Source: Pelistega suis (lineage in GTDB: Bacteria; Pseudomonadota; Gammaproteobacteria; Burkholderiales; Burkholderiaceae_B). From it: a stretch of DNA of 64,000 nucleotides. The stretch covers positions 124,001 through 188,000 of the forward strand of contig NZ_JABGBN010000002.1 in NCBI RefSeq assembly GCF_013133795.1. The letters run 5' to 3'. Both the position numbers and the translations under genes were made by a program. Positions 1 to 10,457 of this stretch are shown here, piece by piece (the stretch's first letter is position 1; each line of letters opens with the position of its first letter). The notes below the pieces were generated by a model, which made no database searches, was not told the origin of the DNA, and saw only the letters and a list, made by a program, of their open reading frames with translations.

Positions 1-171
1 TTTGCACAGATTTTGATGGACGCAGGTGTGGTGACGACTGTTCGTAAGACTCGAGGGGATGATATTGATGCGGCTTGTGGTCAGCTTGCCGGCGAGGTTA
101 AGGATCGCACTAAGATTAGTGCACGTATGCAAATGCAAAAAACTATCCCTATTCAGGAGATTAAACCGTGA
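1..171 (+). CDS. rlmN: RlmN (23S rRNA/tRNA adenine-C2 methyltransferase), C-terminal end only
   Basis: This is the last 56 codons of a gene that enters from the left edge, ending in TGA. The visible protein contains the segment [18 protein letters not shown], typical of the C-terminus of RlmN, the radical-SAM enzyme that methylates C2 of adenosine 2503 in 23S rRNA and A37 in some tRNAs. The catalytic CxxxC cluster lies outside the window. The stop codon overlaps the GTG start of the next gene by 4 bases (GTGA), so the two are co-transcribed. RlmN followed by a RodZ-type gene and ispG is a common proteobacterial order, which supports the call. Confidence 0.85.
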   Translation, partial: FAQILMDAGVVTTVRKTRGDDIDAACGQLAGEVKDRTKISARMQMQKTIPIQEIKP

Positions 172-671
172 GTCTAGATACGCCAGATTTAACAAAAGCT
201 TCTGCTAATGCACCTGATGCTGATACATTGGGTGGCTATTTGGCGACAGCACGTTTAGCGCAAAATATGACCTTGCAACAGGTAAGCGACATCACGAAGT
301 ATCATGTTAGTCAATTACGTGCTGTCGAAGAGCAACAATGGAGTAAATTGCCTTCAGGTTTTGTGTTGCGTAGCATTATTAAAAAATATGCAACAGCCGT
401 TGGTGTCGATGAAAATATCGCTTTAGATAAGTTGGCTAAAGCGACTGGCAATGTGACACCGCAACCTAATAAAAACTTAAAATCCAGCATCGATCATAAA
501 GTCAATGAGCAATTAAATGAACGTATTGCTAATAGCAGCAGTGGGACATGGTTATGGATTTTATTAATTATTGTGGTGTTGGGTATTGTGGGTTATATCG
601 CCTTTTCACAAGGTATGTTTAGCCTAGACGATATTGAATTTATTAAAAAGTGGTTTGGTAATAATGTCTGA
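168..671 (+). CDS. rodZ: Short RodZ-like membrane protein with N-terminal helix-turn-helix
   Basis: The 167-aa protein has a Cro/CI-type (HTH_25) domain at about residues 22-85, a polar linker to about 125 and one hydrophobic helix at about 128-147. This is the RodZ layout: a cytoplasmic HTH that binds MreB and a single membrane helix. Known RodZ proteins continue with a large periplasmic domain (DUF4115), usually reaching about 300 aa. Here only about 20 residues follow the membrane helix, so the periplasmic domain is absent. The GTG start overlaps the rlmN stop. The 3' end overlaps the ispG start by 8 bases. The position between rlmN and ispG supports the identification. A role in rod shape is inferred from the family. 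Confidence 0.75.
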   Translation: MSLDTPDLTKASANAPDADTLGGYLATARLAQNMTLQQVSDITKYHVSQLRAVEEQQWSKLPSGFVLRSIIKKYATAVGVDENIALDKLAKATGNVTPQPNKNLKSSIDHKVNEQLNERIANSSSGTWLWILLIIVVLGIVGYIAFSQGMFSLDDIEFIKKWFGNNV

Positions 672-1932
672 TATTGCTTGTGCAGCTCAACCTTATGCGG
701 TAGGCCCAGATAGTCGTCGATTGACGCGCGCTGCGCTCATTAGTTGGGGCGATAAACATGTTCGTGTTGGTGGTGGGGCACCAGTGGTTGTGCAATCGAT
801 GACCAATACCGATACCGCAGATGCTATTGCTACGGCTATTCAAGTTAAGGATTTAGCATTGGCTGGCTCTGAATTAGTGCGCATCACGGTAAATACACCA
901 GAGGCCGCAGCAGAAGTACCTAAAATTCGCGAGCAGCTTGATAAAATGGGTGTGAGCGTACCTTTAGTGGGTGATTTTCACTATAACGGTCATAAGTTGC
1001 TGACAAGTTTTCCAGAGTGTGCGCAAGCCTTATCAAAATACCGTATTAATCCTGGCAATATGGGTGGCGGCAAAAAACGTGATGATAATTTTGCGCAGAT
1101 GATTGAAGTGGCGGCCAAATACAATAAAGCCGTGCGCATTGGCGTGAATTGGGGGAGCTTAGATCAAGACCTTATGGCGCGTATGATGGATGAGAACAAT
1201 GCACGTAGCACTCCATGGACAGCACAGGCCGTAATGCGGGAGGCTTTGGTTATTTCGGCGATTAGTAATGCTCAGAGAGCAGAGGCCTTAGGTTTAGCTG
1301 GAGACAAGATTGTTCTATCGTGCAAAGTAAGCCATGTGCAGGATTTAATTTCCGTGTATCGCAATCTTTCTAGTCGTTGTGATTATCCTTTACATCTAGG
1401 TTTGACTGAAGCAGGGATGGGTAGTAAGGGGATTGTGGCATCAACGGCAGCCTTATCTGTACTATTACAAGAAGGAATCGGTGATACGATTCGCATTTCT
1501 TTGACACCTGAGCCGGGTGGAGATCGTCGCAAAGAAGTGATTGTTGCCCAAGAAATTCTACAAACAATGGGTTTGCGAGCCTTTACGCCGATGGTGGTGG
1601 CTTGCCCCGGATGTGGTCGTACAAGTAGTACTTTTTTCCAAGAATTAGCCGATAGTATTCAAACCTTTTTACGTAATCAAATGCCTGTATGGCGGACTCA
1701 ATATCCTGGCGTAGAAACGATGAATGTTGCCGTAATGGGGTGTGTGGTTAATGGCCCAGGAGAAAGTCAGCATGCGGATATTGGCATTAGTTTGCCTGGA
1801 ACAGGAGAGGTTCCTTCTGCGCCAGTTTTTATTGACGGTCAGCGTACCGTGACACTAAAAGGCGAAACCATTGCAGAAGAATTCCAAAAAATTGTATTAG
1901 ATTATGTACAACGTCGTTACGCCGTAAAATAA
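664..1932 (+). CDS. ispG: 4-hydroxy-3-methylbut-2-enyl diphosphate synthase IspG (GcpE)
   Basis: IspG reductively converts methylerythritol cyclodiphosphate to HMBPP in the non-mevalonate isoprenoid pathway, using a [4Fe-4S] cluster. The ATG at 664 gives 422 aa; an upstream in-frame ATG at 634 would overlap rodZ by 38 bases and add ten atypical residues, so 664 is preferred. The three cluster cysteines are visible as CPGC (Cys314, Cys317) and Cys360 in GCVVNGPGE, with Glu367 as the expected fourth ligand. The length fits the longer betaproteobacterial IspG form. It overlaps rodZ by 8 bases and is 39 bases from hisS, so it is probably in the same transcript. Confidence 0.95.
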   Translation: MSDIACAAQPYAVGPDSRRLTRAALISWGDKHVRVGGGAPVVVQSMTNTDTADAIATAIQVKDLALAGSELVRITVNTPEAAAEVPKIREQLDKMGVSVPLVGDFHYNGHKLLTSFPECAQALSKYRINPGNMGGGKKRDDNFAQMIEVAAKYNKAVRIGVNWGSLDQDLMARMMDENNARSTPWTAQAVMREALVISAISNAQRAEALGLAGDKIVLSCKVSHVQDLISVYRNLSSRCDYPLHLGLTEAGMGSKGIVASTAALSVLLQEGIGDTIRISLTPEPGGDRRKEVIVAQEILQTMGLRAFTPMVVACPGCGRTSSTFFQELADSIQTFLRNQMPVWRTQYPGVETMNVAVMGCVVNGPGESQHADIGISLPGTGEVPSAPVFIDGQRTVTLKGETIAEEFQKIVLDYVQRRYAVK

Positions 1933-1971
1933 TCTACATCAGTGTGAAAACACAGGATATAACATAAGACT

Positions 1972-3258
1972 ATGACAAAATTTGAAAAAGTTACTGCCAT
2001 TCGTGGCATGAACGATATTTTGCCCAATGAGAGTTGGCAGTGGGAACGCTTAGAAAGCATTCTTAAAATGTGGTTAGCACAATATGGTTATCTCAATGTG
2101 CGTACGCCGATTTTAGAGCAAACACGTCTATTTGCACGTGGTATCGGTGAAGTGACGGATATTGTTGAAAAAGAGATGTACACTTTCCGTATGTCAGAGG
2201 ACTCAGATCAGCTGACGATGCGACCAGAGTTTACCGCAGGGATTGTGCGCGCTGCGATTGAGCATAATATTACTTATGATCGTCCTCAGCGCTTATTTTC
2301 TATGGGGCAGGTGTTCCGTCATGAGCGTCCACAAAAGGGACGTTATCGTCAGTTTCACCAAGTTTCTATCGAGGCATTAGGCTTTAATGGTCCTGATATT
2401 GATGCAGAGCAAATCATTATGCTGGCTCGACTTTGGAAATTATTAGGACTTAAAGATATTCATCTTGAACTCAATTCATTGGGTCAAACAGAAGAACGTA
2501 AAGCTCACAGAGAGGCGTTGATTAAGCATCTTGAGGCGAATATTGATATATTAGATGAAGACGGTAAACGTCGTATGTATAGCAATCCTTTACGTGTCTT
2601 GGATACTAAAAACCCCGCCATGCAAGAGATGGCAAATAATGCGCCTAAATTATTTGACTTCTTAGGTGAGGAGTCAAAAGCGCATTTCCAAGAAATTTGT
2701 ACACGTCTAGAAGAGGCTGGTATTGCGTATACGATTAATCCTCGTTTGGTGCGTGGTTTAGATTATTACAACTTAACCGTATTTGAATGGGTAACGGGTA
2801 GTCTAGGTGCGCAAGCGACCGTATGTGGTGGTGGTCGTTATGACGGTCTTTGTGAGTTATTAGGCGGTAAAGCGACACCTGCGGTAGGTTTTGCTATTGG
2901 TTTAGAGCGACTGCTTGCGTTGATGGAACAAGCAGAGACGGTACAAGCGCCTAGTGAGACAGATATTTATGTGATTCATCAGGGTGAGGCAGCCAGTCGT
3001 CGAGCCTTACGTCTAGCTGAAACATGTCGCGATAAGGGGTGGCGTGTGCTGGTTCATGCCGGTGCGGCTTCATTTAAAGCGCAGTTTAAGCGTGCTGACT
3101 TCAGTGGAGCAAAGGTTGCGCTGATTCTGGGTGAGTCTGAAATAGAAACCAATACAGTGAGTATCAAACCATTACGTTTAGCAGATAATGGTATGATGTC
3201 AGAACAAGTAACGATTAGTCAAACTTCTCTCGTAGAAGAATTACAAAAAAGGATATAA
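1972..3258 (+). CDS. hisS: Histidyl-tRNA synthetase
   Basis: This 428-aa class II aminoacyl-tRNA synthetase charges tRNA-His. Visible landmarks are the N-terminal [10 protein letters not shown] segment, motif 2 around [12 protein letters not shown], the histidine-specific RGLDYYN motif near residues 261-267, and motif 3 ([10 protein letters not shown], about 306-315), followed by an anticodon-binding domain. The ATG at 1972 sits 39 bases after ispG. Five bases separate hisS from the next gene, which fits the common ispG-hisS-yfgM-bamB-der cluster of proteobacteria. It differs from the catalytically inactive paralogue HisZ encoded at 11491-12657. Confidence 0.96.
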   Translation: MTKFEKVTAIRGMNDILPNESWQWERLESILKMWLAQYGYLNVRTPILEQTRLFARGIGEVTDIVEKEMYTFRMSEDSDQLTMRPEFTAGIVRAAIEHNITYDRPQRLFSMGQVFRHERPQKGRYRQFHQVSIEALGFNGPDIDAEQIIMLARLWKLLGLKDIHLELNSLGQTEERKAHREALIKHLEANIDILDEDGKRRMYSNPLRVLDTKNPAMQEMANNAPKLFDFLGEESKAHFQEICTRLEEAGIAYTINPRLVRGLDYYNLTVFEWVTGSLGAQATVCGGGRYDGLCELLGGKATPAVGFAIGLERLLALMEQAETVQAPSETDIYVIHQGEAASRRALRLAETCRDKGWRVLVHAGAASFKAQFKRADFSGAKVALILGESEIETNTVSIKPLRLADNGMMSEQVTISQTSLVEELQKRI

Positions 3259-3263
3259 GCATT

Positions 3264-3908
3264 ATGGCTTTTGATTTAGAAGAACAGGAAAAGATTGAGC
3301 AGCTAAAAGCGTGGTGGGCACGTTTTGGTAGTCTTGTGACTGCTCTATTGACAGTAGTATTGCTCGCAATTATTGCTTACTTTGCGTGGGGTATGTATAA
3401 GAACTATCGTTCAGAACAAGCGCTAGGTTATTACGATACCATTAATATGGCGGTTAAAAATGCACGACCTGATGCTAACGATAAGGCACGTATCCAAGAA
3501 GCATTGTCAGTGCTACAAAAAGATTATGTGGGTACGGCGTATCCTGCACGTGCGAGCTTGGTAGCGTCAAAGTATTTTGTTGAGAAAAAAGACTTAGCCG
3601 CTGCACAGCAAGCCGTTCAATGGATTATTAGTGATAGCAAAGAAACAGAATTAGTGCCAGTGGCGCAATTACAATTAGCGGCTATTCTGATGGATCAAAA
3701 TAAATTTGATGAGGCGCTTGCACAGGTAGCAAACCCGACAGGTGATTTCAAGGCACTCTTTTTGGATCGTCAAGCCGATATTTTATTAGCGAAAGGTCAG
3801 AAGCAGGAAGCTATCCAGGCATGGAAGTCTGCATTAAATGAGAAAAATCTTGATCCAACATTTGTACGTTTGATGGAAATGAAACTTAATGTTTTAGGTG
3901 GAGAGTAA
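3264..3908 (+). CDS. yfgM: YfgM-family tetratricopeptide membrane protein
   Basis: The 214-aa protein starts with a short cytoplasmic segment (MAFDLEEQEKIEQLKAWW), then one membrane helix at about residues 22-44, then an alanine-rich helical periplasmic part in the style of TPR_21 repeats. YfgM is a SecYEG-associated inner-membrane protein linked to periplasmic chaperone traffic. The gene lies 5 bases after hisS and 2 bases before bamB, exactly the place of yfgM in other proteobacteria. That context and the N-terminal motif carry the call. Confidence 0.88.
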   Translation: MAFDLEEQEKIEQLKAWWARFGSLVTALLTVVLLAIIAYFAWGMYKNYRSEQALGYYDTINMAVKNARPDANDKARIQEALSVLQKDYVGTAYPARASLVASKYFVEKKDLAAAQQAVQWIISDSKETELVPVAQLQLAAILMDQNKFDEALAQVANPTGDFKALFLDRQADILLAKGQKQEAIQAWKSALNEKNLDPTFVRLMEMKLNVLGGE

Positions 3909-3910
3909 AT

Positions 3911-5068
3911 ATGAAGGTTCGTGCATTAAAAGGTTTTGCCCTAGCATTAGGTGCTGCATTAACTTTATCTGCTTGCGGTTTAATGAGTAATGATAGTCGT
4001 TATGAACCCGTAGATTTAACAGAGTATCAAGCACAAGTCCAACCTCATATTACATGGACAGTCTCTATAGGTAGTGGTAGTGGGCATGGTTTTACACCTG
4101 TACTTGTTCAAGAGAGTATTTTTGCAGCAACTCCAGACGGTCAAGTGGTTCGTGTAAATGCAACAACCGGCGCTGTTGAGTGGCGTATTAAATTAGACAA
4201 GGCACTGGCGGGTGGTGTAGGCGTTGGTGAGGGTTTAGTGGCTGTCACCACACGTGATGGTCAAGTGCAAGTATTAGATGCCAATACTGGCGAAGCACGC
4301 TGGTCTAGCCGTACATCGACGATTTCTACGACACCACCTGTTATCGGTAGTGGTGTTGTGATTGTTCGAGGTGATGACTTCCGTGTACAAGGATTCAATG
4401 TAACAGATGGTTCATTGTTGTGGAGTTATGTTCGCACCAATCCAGAGATGTCTCTAAAAACTAATTCAAGAATGGTATTTGCTGATGCACGTACTGTGTT
4501 TGCTGCGGTACCAACAGGACGTTTAGTCGCACTTGATGTAAGTAACGGTCGTTTGTTATGGGAAGTATTGGCTGCGACGGTTAAAGGTCCAACTGATTTG
4601 GATAGCGTGACTGATGTGGTAGGTCAGCCTATTCTTTATGGGAATGAGGCCTGCTTTGCCAGCTATCAAGGTAATGTAGTGTGCTATAACTTTACCCAAA
4701 AAGGACCTGCATTGAGTTGGGCTCAACCATTTTCTAGTGCGGTAGGCGTAGATGCTACACCTAATGCTATTGTGAGTGCTGCTATTGACGGTACAGTTGC
4801 ACTATTTGCTCGTCAAAATGGTCAAACCGTATGGGCAGATAGAACGTTAGCTAATCGTGGATTGACAAATCCTATCGTATTCAATAATTATGTTGTGGTT
4901 GCTGACTATGAGGGTTATGCCCACTTCTTTGATTTTAATTCAGGAACCTTATTAGGACGTGTATCACTAGGTGATAGCGATCCTGTGGTATCACCATTAA
5001 TTGCAACCCCTAATGGTGTGGTAGCACAAACAGGTGACGGTGATTTAGTTTTATTTGGTGCTAAGTGA
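3911..5068 (+). CDS. bamB: Outer-membrane assembly lipoprotein BamB
   Basis: BamB is the beta-propeller lipoprotein of the BAM complex that inserts beta-barrel proteins into the outer membrane. The 385-aa product has a lipoprotein signal with lipobox L-S-A-C (Cys22). It then shows repeated PQQ-like blades such as [17 protein letters not shown] and [13 protein letters not shown]. The length matches the family. It starts 2 bases after yfgM, and its TGA overlaps the GTG start of der by 4 bases. The outer-membrane clients present in this window include the porin, the adhesin and probably the Tad secretin. Confidence 0.94.
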   Translation: MKVRALKGFALALGAALTLSACGLMSNDSRYEPVDLTEYQAQVQPHITWTVSIGSGSGHGFTPVLVQESIFAATPDGQVVRVNATTGAVEWRIKLDKALAGGVGVGEGLVAVTTRDGQVQVLDANTGEARWSSRTSTISTTPPVIGSGVVIVRGDDFRVQGFNVTDGSLLWSYVRTNPEMSLKTNSRMVFADARTVFAAVPTGRLVALDVSNGRLLWEVLAATVKGPTDLDSVTDVVGQPILYGNEACFASYQGNVVCYNFTQKGPALSWAQPFSSAVGVDATPNAIVSAAIDGTVALFARQNGQTVWADRTLANRGLTNPIVFNNYVVVADYEGYAHFFDFNSGTLLGRVSLGDSDPVVSPLIATPNGVVAQTGDGDLVLFGAK

Positions 5069-6501
5069 AGAAAACACAATTTAAGCCCGTTGTTGCCTTA
5101 GTGGGTCGTCCCAACGTAGGTAAATCAACATTATTTAATCGTCTTACGCGTTCACGTAATGCTTTAGTGGCAGACTATTCAGGTCTTACCCGAGATCGTC
5201 ATTACGGTGAGGGGCGCGTGGGTTCTTATCCTTTTTTAGTGATTGATACAGGTGGTTTTGAGCCAGTCGTCAAAACAGGGATTCTTAAAGAAATGGCGCG
5301 TCAGACAGAGCAAGCGATTGCGGAGTCTGATGTGGTGATTTTTCTTGTGGATGCCCGTGCGGGTGTCAATGCACATGATCACGAAATTGCGGCAATGTTA
5401 CGTCGTGCAGGTCCTAAGATTATCCTTGCCGTGAATAAGGCAGAAGGGATGAATCGAGTACAAGCAACGGCAGAGTTCCACGAGCTTGGTTTAGGTGAGC
5501 CTAATCCTATTTCCTCAGCACATGGGGATGGGGTGGTGGATCTCATTGAAAAAGCATTGGCATCGTTGGTGAATCCTGTTATCGAAGAGGAAACCGAAGA
5601 GGAATTTGTAGAGCTTGATGAAGATGCAGTAGAAGCTGAGTTGGCGGCAGGTGATACACAAGGTGCTGAGGAGGCTGACGAAGATGAAGATTTTCAGCAT
5701 CGCATTAAGCTAGCGATTGTCGGTCGTCCTAATGTAGGTAAATCTACCTTGATTAATACACTTTTAGGTGAGCAACGCGTTATTGCCTTTGATATGCCGG
5801 GTACAACACGTGATGCGATTGAAATTGACTTTGATCAGGGCGATAAAAAATACACCATTATTGATACGGCAGGTTTGCGTAAACGTGGTAAGGTGTTTGA
5901 GTCTATTGAGAAATTCTCTGTGATTAAAACCTTGCAAGCGATTGAAGCATGTAATGTGGTGGTATTAGTTCTAGATGCACAAAGCGAAATATCTGAGCAG
6001 GATGCCCATATTGCAGGTTTTATCCTAGAAAGTGGTCGCGCTTTAGTTGTGGCAATTAATAAATGGGATGGTCTCGATGAGGATAAGCGTGATTGGATTA
6101 TCCGTGAGTTCGAACGTAAAATGCGCTTTTTATCTTTCGCGAAATTGCATTATATTTCTGCCCTGAAAGGCCATGGTGTTAAAGCATTATTAAAATCAGT
6201 GAATGAGGCACATGCAGCAGCATTCCGTAAGCTTTCTACACCGAAACTGACTCGAGAGTTACGTGCCGCCGTAGAGCAACAACCACCTCCACGGAAAGGT
6301 ATTTTCCGTCCTAAGATGCGATATGCGCATCAAGGTGGGCAGAATCCACCATTGGTGATTGTGCATGGTAATGCTTTAGATGCGATTAGTGAATCTTATA
6401 AACGTTACTTAGAATCACGTTTCCGTCGAGTGTTTAAACTCGAGGGGACACCAATGCGCATTGAATTCAAATCTTCAAATAATCCTTATAAAGACGCTTA
6501 A
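5065..6501 (+). CDS. der: Ribosome-assembly GTPase Der (EngA)
   Basis: Der carries two tandem GTPase domains and acts in 50S subunit maturation. Both P-loops are visible: GRPNVGKS near residue 14 and again at about 219-228. The C-terminal KH-like domain ends the 478-aa protein. The linker between the G domains (about residues 173-213) is unusually acidic, with many Glu/Asp residues. The start is GTG, overlapping the bamB stop as GTGA, so translation is likely coupled. hisC follows after 2 bases. Confidence 0.96.
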   Translation: MKKTQFKPVVALVGRPNVGKSTLFNRLTRSRNALVADYSGLTRDRHYGEGRVGSYPFLVIDTGGFEPVVKTGILKEMARQTEQAIAESDVVIFLVDARAGVNAHDHEIAAMLRRAGPKIILAVNKAEGMNRVQATAEFHELGLGEPNPISSAHGDGVVDLIEKALASLVNPVIEEETEEEFVELDEDAVEAELAAGDTQGAEEADEDEDFQHRIKLAIVGRPNVGKSTLINTLLGEQRVIAFDMPGTTRDAIEIDFDQGDKKYTIIDTAGLRKRGKVFESIEKFSVIKTLQAIEACNVVVLVLDAQSEISEQDAHIAGFILESGRALVVAINKWDGLDEDKRDWIIREFERKMRFLSFAKLHYISALKGHGVKALLKSVNEAHAAAFRKLSTPKLTRELRAAVEQQPPPRKGIFRPKMRYAHQGGQNPPLVIVHGNALDAISESYKRYLESRFRRVFKLEGTPMRIEFKSSNNPYKDA

Positions 6502-6503
6502 CT

Positions 6504-7592
6504 ATGAGTAATCAATTCTGGAGTGATATCGTAGGGGAGTTAAAACCTTACGTGCCAGGCGAACAACCTAAAGAAGGGCTATTTATTAAATTAAATAGCA
6601 ATGAGTCACCTTATGAACCATCGCCAAAAGCGATGCAAGCGATGGAAAAGGCCATTCATGGTGGGCTAGCCCTTTATCCAGAAGCGGATGCTACACCAGT
6701 GCGAGAGGCGGTGGCGAAGTACTATGACATTGCTCCAGATCAAGTTTTTGTGGGGAATGGTTCTGACGAGGCGTTGGCTCACGTATTTAACGGTTTATTC
6801 CGTCATGCTGGCAAACATATTCTTTTTCCCAATATTACTTATAGCTTTTATCCCACATATGCGAAGTTATATAGTGTGCCTTACAAAGAAGTGCCTTTAG
6901 CGGACGATTTTAGTTTGGATTTAACGCCTTATTTGGCGGCCTCTAGTGATGAAGTGGCAGCGATTATTTTTGCCAATCCCAATGCACCTACAAGTGTGGC
7001 ATTAGGTTTAGACAAGATTGAGCAACTACTGCAAGCACAGCCCAATATAGTGATTGTTGTGGACGAAGCCTATGTGGATTTTGGTGGCGAGACAGCGATT
7101 CCATTAATCAAGAAATATCCTAATCTTGTGGTGATTCAGACCTTATCGAAATCACGCTCTTTAGCTGGTATTCGTGTGGGCTTTGCTTTTGGTCAAGCCA
7201 GCTTGATGGAAGCATTAGTTCGTGTGAAAAATAGCTTTAATTCATATCCTATTGATCGCGTAGCACAAGCAGGGGCGATTGCCGCCTTTGAAGATGAAGA
7301 GTACTTCCAAAAAACACGCAAAATGATTATGGATTCGCGAGAGTATCTGATGGCGGAAGTAAAACGCCTTGGTTTCCAAGTGTTGCCATCGAGCACTAAT
7401 TTTATTTTTATGCGTCATCCGCAATATGATGCTGCTAAAATCGCAGCAGCCTTGCGTGAACATAGATTATTAGTACGTCATTTTAAACAAGCACCGATTG
7501 AGCAGTATCTACGTGTAACAATTGGGACACAAGAAAATTGCGAAAATTTAGTAAATGCCTTGTCTGAAATCCTTTCTAAGGGTATTATTTAA
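6504..7592 (+). CDS. hisC: Histidinol-phosphate aminotransferase
   Basis: HisC is a PLP-dependent class I/II aminotransferase that converts imidazole-acetol phosphate and glutamate to histidinol phosphate. The 362-aa protein has the N-terminal LNSNESPYEPSP segment, NPNAPTS in the substrate region, VVDEAYVDF, and the PLP lysine in TLSKSRSLAGIRVG (Lys216). It starts 2 bases after der, so it belongs to the same operon. A terminator-like hairpin follows at 7604-7640. No other his biosynthetic gene is adjacent, though hisZ is 4 kb downstream. Confidence 0.92.
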   Translation: MSNQFWSDIVGELKPYVPGEQPKEGLFIKLNSNESPYEPSPKAMQAMEKAIHGGLALYPEADATPVREAVAKYYDIAPDQVFVGNGSDEALAHVFNGLFRHAGKHILFPNITYSFYPTYAKLYSVPYKEVPLADDFSLDLTPYLAASSDEVAAIIFANPNAPTSVALGLDKIEQLLQAQPNIVIVVDEAYVDFGGETAIPLIKKYPNLVVIQTLSKSRSLAGIRVGFAFGQASLMEALVRVKNSFNSYPIDRVAQAGAIAAFEDEEYFQKTRKMIMDSREYLMAEVKRLGFQVLPSSTNFIFMRHPQYDAAKIAAALREHRLLVRHFKQAPIEQYLRVTIGTQENCENLVNALSEILSKGII

Positions 7593-7603
7593 CTAAGCCA
7601 ACG

Positions 7604-7645
7604 AAGATTGTGCAGTTGTTGATGAAAAGCTCACAATCTTTGTTT
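7604..7645 (+). terminator. Possible terminator after hisC
   Basis: A perfect 9-bp inverted repeat, AAGATTGTG at 7604-7612 and CACAATCTT at 7632-7640, encloses a 19-base loop and is followed by TGTTT. The long loop and weak T-run make it a modest candidate. It sits between the der-hisC run and hfq. Confidence 0.4.
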
Positions 7646-7680
7646 AGAATTTTAAAATTAAAAATATGGAGCTTTTATCA

Positions 7681-7917
7681 ATGAGCACTAAAGGACAGTC
7701 TTTACAAGATCCTTTCTTAAACGCACTACGCAAAGAGCACGTACCAGTATCTATTTACTTAGTTAATGGTATTAAGCTACAAGGTCAAATTGAATCTTTT
7801 GATCAATATGTCGTGTTATTGCGTAATACAGTTACACAGATGGTATACAAGCACGCTATTTCTACGGTCGTACCTGCTCGTGCAGTTAGCTTCCCAGACG
7901 TAGCTTCAGAAGAATAA
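7681..7917 (+). CDS. hfq: RNA chaperone Hfq
   Basis: Hfq is the hexameric Sm-like protein that pairs small RNAs with mRNAs. The 78-aa product begins [20 protein letters not shown] and contains the Sm1 segment ([11 protein letters not shown]-like, here [12 protein letters not shown]) and the Sm2 YKHAIST motif. The ATG at 7681 is preferred because GGAG at 7670-7673 is well spaced; a frame five codons longer would include the ribosome binding site. The tail after the Sm core is short. The order hfq-hflX-hflK-hflC is conserved in proteobacteria. Confidence 0.96.
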   Translation: MSTKGQSLQDPFLNALRKEHVPVSIYLVNGIKLQGQIESFDQYVVLLRNTVTQMVYKHAISTVVPARAVSFPDVASEE

Positions 7918-7950
7918 TCCTTGTTTCTGATTCCAAACGCTTAATTCTTT

Positions 7951-7993
7951 CAAAATGCCTACCCACCTTTTTGGAGGGCAGGCATTTTGTTTG
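7951..7993 (+). terminator. Hairpin terminator after hfq
   Basis: The arms 7951-7964 and 7976-7989 form a 14-bp stem with a single A-C mismatch around an 11-base loop, and T-rich sequence ends the right arm. It lies 33 bases after the hfq stop and just before the hflX start at 8002. It probably ends most hfq transcripts and lets only a fraction read into hflX. Confidence 0.7.
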
Positions 7994-8001
7994 TCGCAAT
8001 T

Positions 8002-9105
8002 ATGAAAGCAATTATTATCAGTGTTGATTTTGGCAAACTAGATTATCAAGCTCATGCTCAAGAGTTTGAAATGCTAGCAACGGGTGCAGGGGCAGAAATC
8101 CTTGCTACCGTTGTGGCTAAACGCGACCGCCCCGATGCTAAATTTTTTATTGGTTCAGGCAAGGTCGATGAAGTTGCCTTGCTTATCCAAAGCTGTCAGC
8201 CTGACATTGTCTTATTTGATCAACCATTAAGTCCCGCACAGCAACGTAACTTAGAGCGTGTCTTTAATTTGCGAGTAGTGGATAGAGTGACGTTGATTTT
8301 GGATATTTTTGCTTTACGTGCACAAAGCCATGAGGGTAAGCTACAAGTTGAGTTAGCTCAACTACAGCATCTCACTACACGCCTAACGCGGATGTGGACA
8401 CACTTGGAGCGTCAGCGTGGTGGTATTGGTATGCGCGGTCCAGGTGAGTCGCAGTTAGAGATGGACAAGCGGATGATTGGTGACAAAGTCCGTATGCTTA
8501 AAGAGCGTTTAGCTAAGGTAGAAAAACAGCGAGCGACACAGCGTCGTTCACGAGAGCGATCACATACCTTATCGGTTTCTTTGGTGGGGTATACCAATGC
8601 AGGTAAATCCACTTTGTTTAATGCACTGACACGAGCAGGGGCGTATGCAGCCGATCAGCTTTTTGCAACGTTGGATACCACCACACGTCGTATTTGGTTG
8701 GAGACGGCAGGGCAGATTACTGTATCCGATACCGTAGGGTTTATTCGTGACTTACCGACGACATTGATTGCGGCATTTAAAGCGACATTAGAAGAAACAG
8801 TACATGCGGATTTATTACTTCATGTGATTGATGCTTCAAGTCCACAGCGTGATGAGCAAATTTCAGAGGTAAATAAAGTATTACAGGAGATTGGTGCACA
8901 AGACATCCCCACCATTCTCGTTTACAATAAGATTGATTTAGTGGGTTATGAGCCAAAAATTGATCGAGATGAATTAGGGCGAATAACTCGTGTTTTTGTT
9001 AGTGCACAAGAACGTGCAGGATTAGAGGGTTTGCGTCTGGCGATGGCAGAGGCAAAAGCTCAGATTTTAGGAATGACGAACGTTGAGACTTACGAAAATT
9101 TTTAA
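8002..9105 (+). CDS. hflX: Ribosome-associated GTPase HflX
   Basis: HflX is a GTPase that splits or rescues stalled ribosomes. The 367-aa product has the N-terminal HflX domain, the glycine-rich GGIGMRGPGESQLEMD linker, and a G domain with P-loop GYTNAGKS at about 196-203 and NKID near residue 311. ATG 8002 gives the usual MKAII start; an upstream TTG at 7987 would start inside the hairpin that follows hfq. The 3' end overlaps the hflK start by 23 bases. Confidence 0.93.
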   Translation: MKAIIISVDFGKLDYQAHAQEFEMLATGAGAEILATVVAKRDRPDAKFFIGSGKVDEVALLIQSCQPDIVLFDQPLSPAQQRNLERVFNLRVVDRVTLILDIFALRAQSHEGKLQVELAQLQHLTTRLTRMWTHLERQRGGIGMRGPGESQLEMDKRMIGDKVRMLKERLAKVEKQRATQRRSRERSHTLSVSLVGYTNAGKSTLFNALTRAGAYAADQLFATLDTTTRRIWLETAGQITVSDTVGFIRDLPTTLIAAFKATLEETVHADLLLHVIDASSPQRDEQISEVNKVLQEIGAQDIPTILVYNKIDLVGYEPKIDRDELGRITRVFVSAQERAGLEGLRLAMAEAKAQILGMTNVETYENF

Positions 9106-10447
9106 TCTAAATGACCCGGGCTGGGGGCGTGGTAATAATCAATCACCTCAGCATAAACCAGAAAATCAAGACCCCCCGCGGCGCCCACAAAATAACGATA
9201 ATCCTCCTGATTTGGATCAAGTATTAGATGATTTTTCTAAGCGCTTGAAGTCGGTCTTTGGAGGTGGTTCAGGGGGTAATCATCGCCCGGGTAATCAGCC
9301 TTTAGGCGGTGGTCGCCGACAAGGCCCTTCGCCTAAAATGTTTAAGTTTGGTGCGGTAGGGCTTGCTGTGATTGCAGCAGGTGTATGGGCCACTAGTGGG
9401 TTTTATATCGTACGCGAAGGACAGGTTGGTGTTGTTACCCAGTTTGGTAAATATCACAAAACAGTTTCTCCGGGCTTTCAATGGCATATTCCATCACCTA
9501 TCCAAAATGTGGAGCTTGTGGATATTTCACGAGTGCGTTCGTTTTCGGTAGGTTATCGTGATAGCGCACGCAATAAGGTATTGCCAGAAGCATTAATGCT
9601 GACAGAAGACGAAAACATCGTTGATGTACAGTTTGATGTGCAATATCGTCTAAAAGCAGGCATGCCAGATGAGCAAGGTCGTCAATCCGCTGCAGCAGAC
9701 TATTTATTCCAAACCGTCTCCCCAGATGAGGCCGTACGCCAAGCTGCAGAAACGGCAATGCGTGAGATTGTTGGTAAACAGTCAATGAATAAGATTTTAT
9801 ATGAGAGTCGTACACAGGCAGCGATTGATGTACGTCAATTAATGCAAAATATTCTTGATCGTTATCGTACGGGTATCGAGGTGATTACTGTGGCTATCCA
9901 AAACGTACAACCTCCTGAGCAAGTACAAGCGGCATTTGAGGATGCGATTAAAGCGGGCCAAGATAATGAGCGCCAAAAGAATGAAGGTCATGCTTATGCG
10001 AGCAAGGTCATTCCAGAGGCACGTGGTCAAGCGTCTCGTATCCTACAAGATGCAGAAGGTTATAAGGCAGCAATCGTTGGTCAAGCCAAGGGTGCCGCAG
10101 AACGCTTTGTGAGCATTGAAAAGGAATATGCTAATGCACCAGCAATTACTCGTGAGCGTATGTATATTTCGACCTTAGAAGAAGTATATAGCAATGCCTC
10201 AAAAGTGATGTTGGATACGCAAGGTGGCAATAATATGATGTATTTGCCGATTGATAAAATCATTGAGCAAAGTAGTCAAACAGTAGTGCCTGCGACATCT
10301 ACTACGCCATCAGTTACACCGTCATCAATGACTTCTGCGCCTAGCAATAGTGCAGCGAGTACTAATGCGGCTAATACGAGCACATCACGCAGCAATGATT
10401 TGACGCGTGATCGTAATGCATTAAGTCGTACACGACCAGCGCAGTAA
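9083..10447 (+). CDS. hflK: HflK, SPFH-family subunit of the HflKC complex
   Basis: HflK and HflC form a membrane complex that surrounds and modulates the FtsH protease. The 454-aa protein has a glycine/proline/asparagine-rich N-terminus (NDPGWGRGNN), one membrane helix at about 89-109, and an SPFH/band-7 domain (FYIVREGQVGVVTQFGKY onward). A coiled-coil stretch and a Ser/Thr/Asn-rich tail end the protein. The start appears to be TTG 9083, because an in-frame stop lies at 9074 and no ATG precedes the conserved N-terminus; AGGA at 9069-9072 could serve as its ribosome binding site. hflC follows after 10 bases. Confidence 0.92.
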   Translation: MRLTKIFNLNDPGWGRGNNQSPQHKPENQDPPRRPQNNDNPPDLDQVLDDFSKRLKSVFGGGSGGNHRPGNQPLGGGRRQGPSPKMFKFGAVGLAVIAAGVWATSGFYIVREGQVGVVTQFGKYHKTVSPGFQWHIPSPIQNVELVDISRVRSFSVGYRDSARNKVLPEALMLTEDENIVDVQFDVQYRLKAGMPDEQGRQSAAADYLFQTVSPDEAVRQAAETAMREIVGKQSMNKILYESRTQAAIDVRQLMQNILDRYRTGIEVITVAIQNVQPPEQVQAAFEDAIKAGQDNERQKNEGHAYASKVIPEARGQASRILQDAEGYKAAIVGQAKGAAERFVSIEKEYANAPAITRERMYISTLEEVYSNASKVMLDTQGGNNMMYLPIDKIIEQSSQTVVPATSTTPSVTPSSMTSAPSNSAASTNAANTSTSRSNDLTRDRNALSRTRPAQ

Positions 10448-10457
10448 GGAGTAAAGC

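Noticed and set aside
9498-9815. Open frame of 105 codons on the minus strand inside hflK
   Set aside because: It is a shadow of conserved hflK codons without a ribosome binding site or recognised domain.
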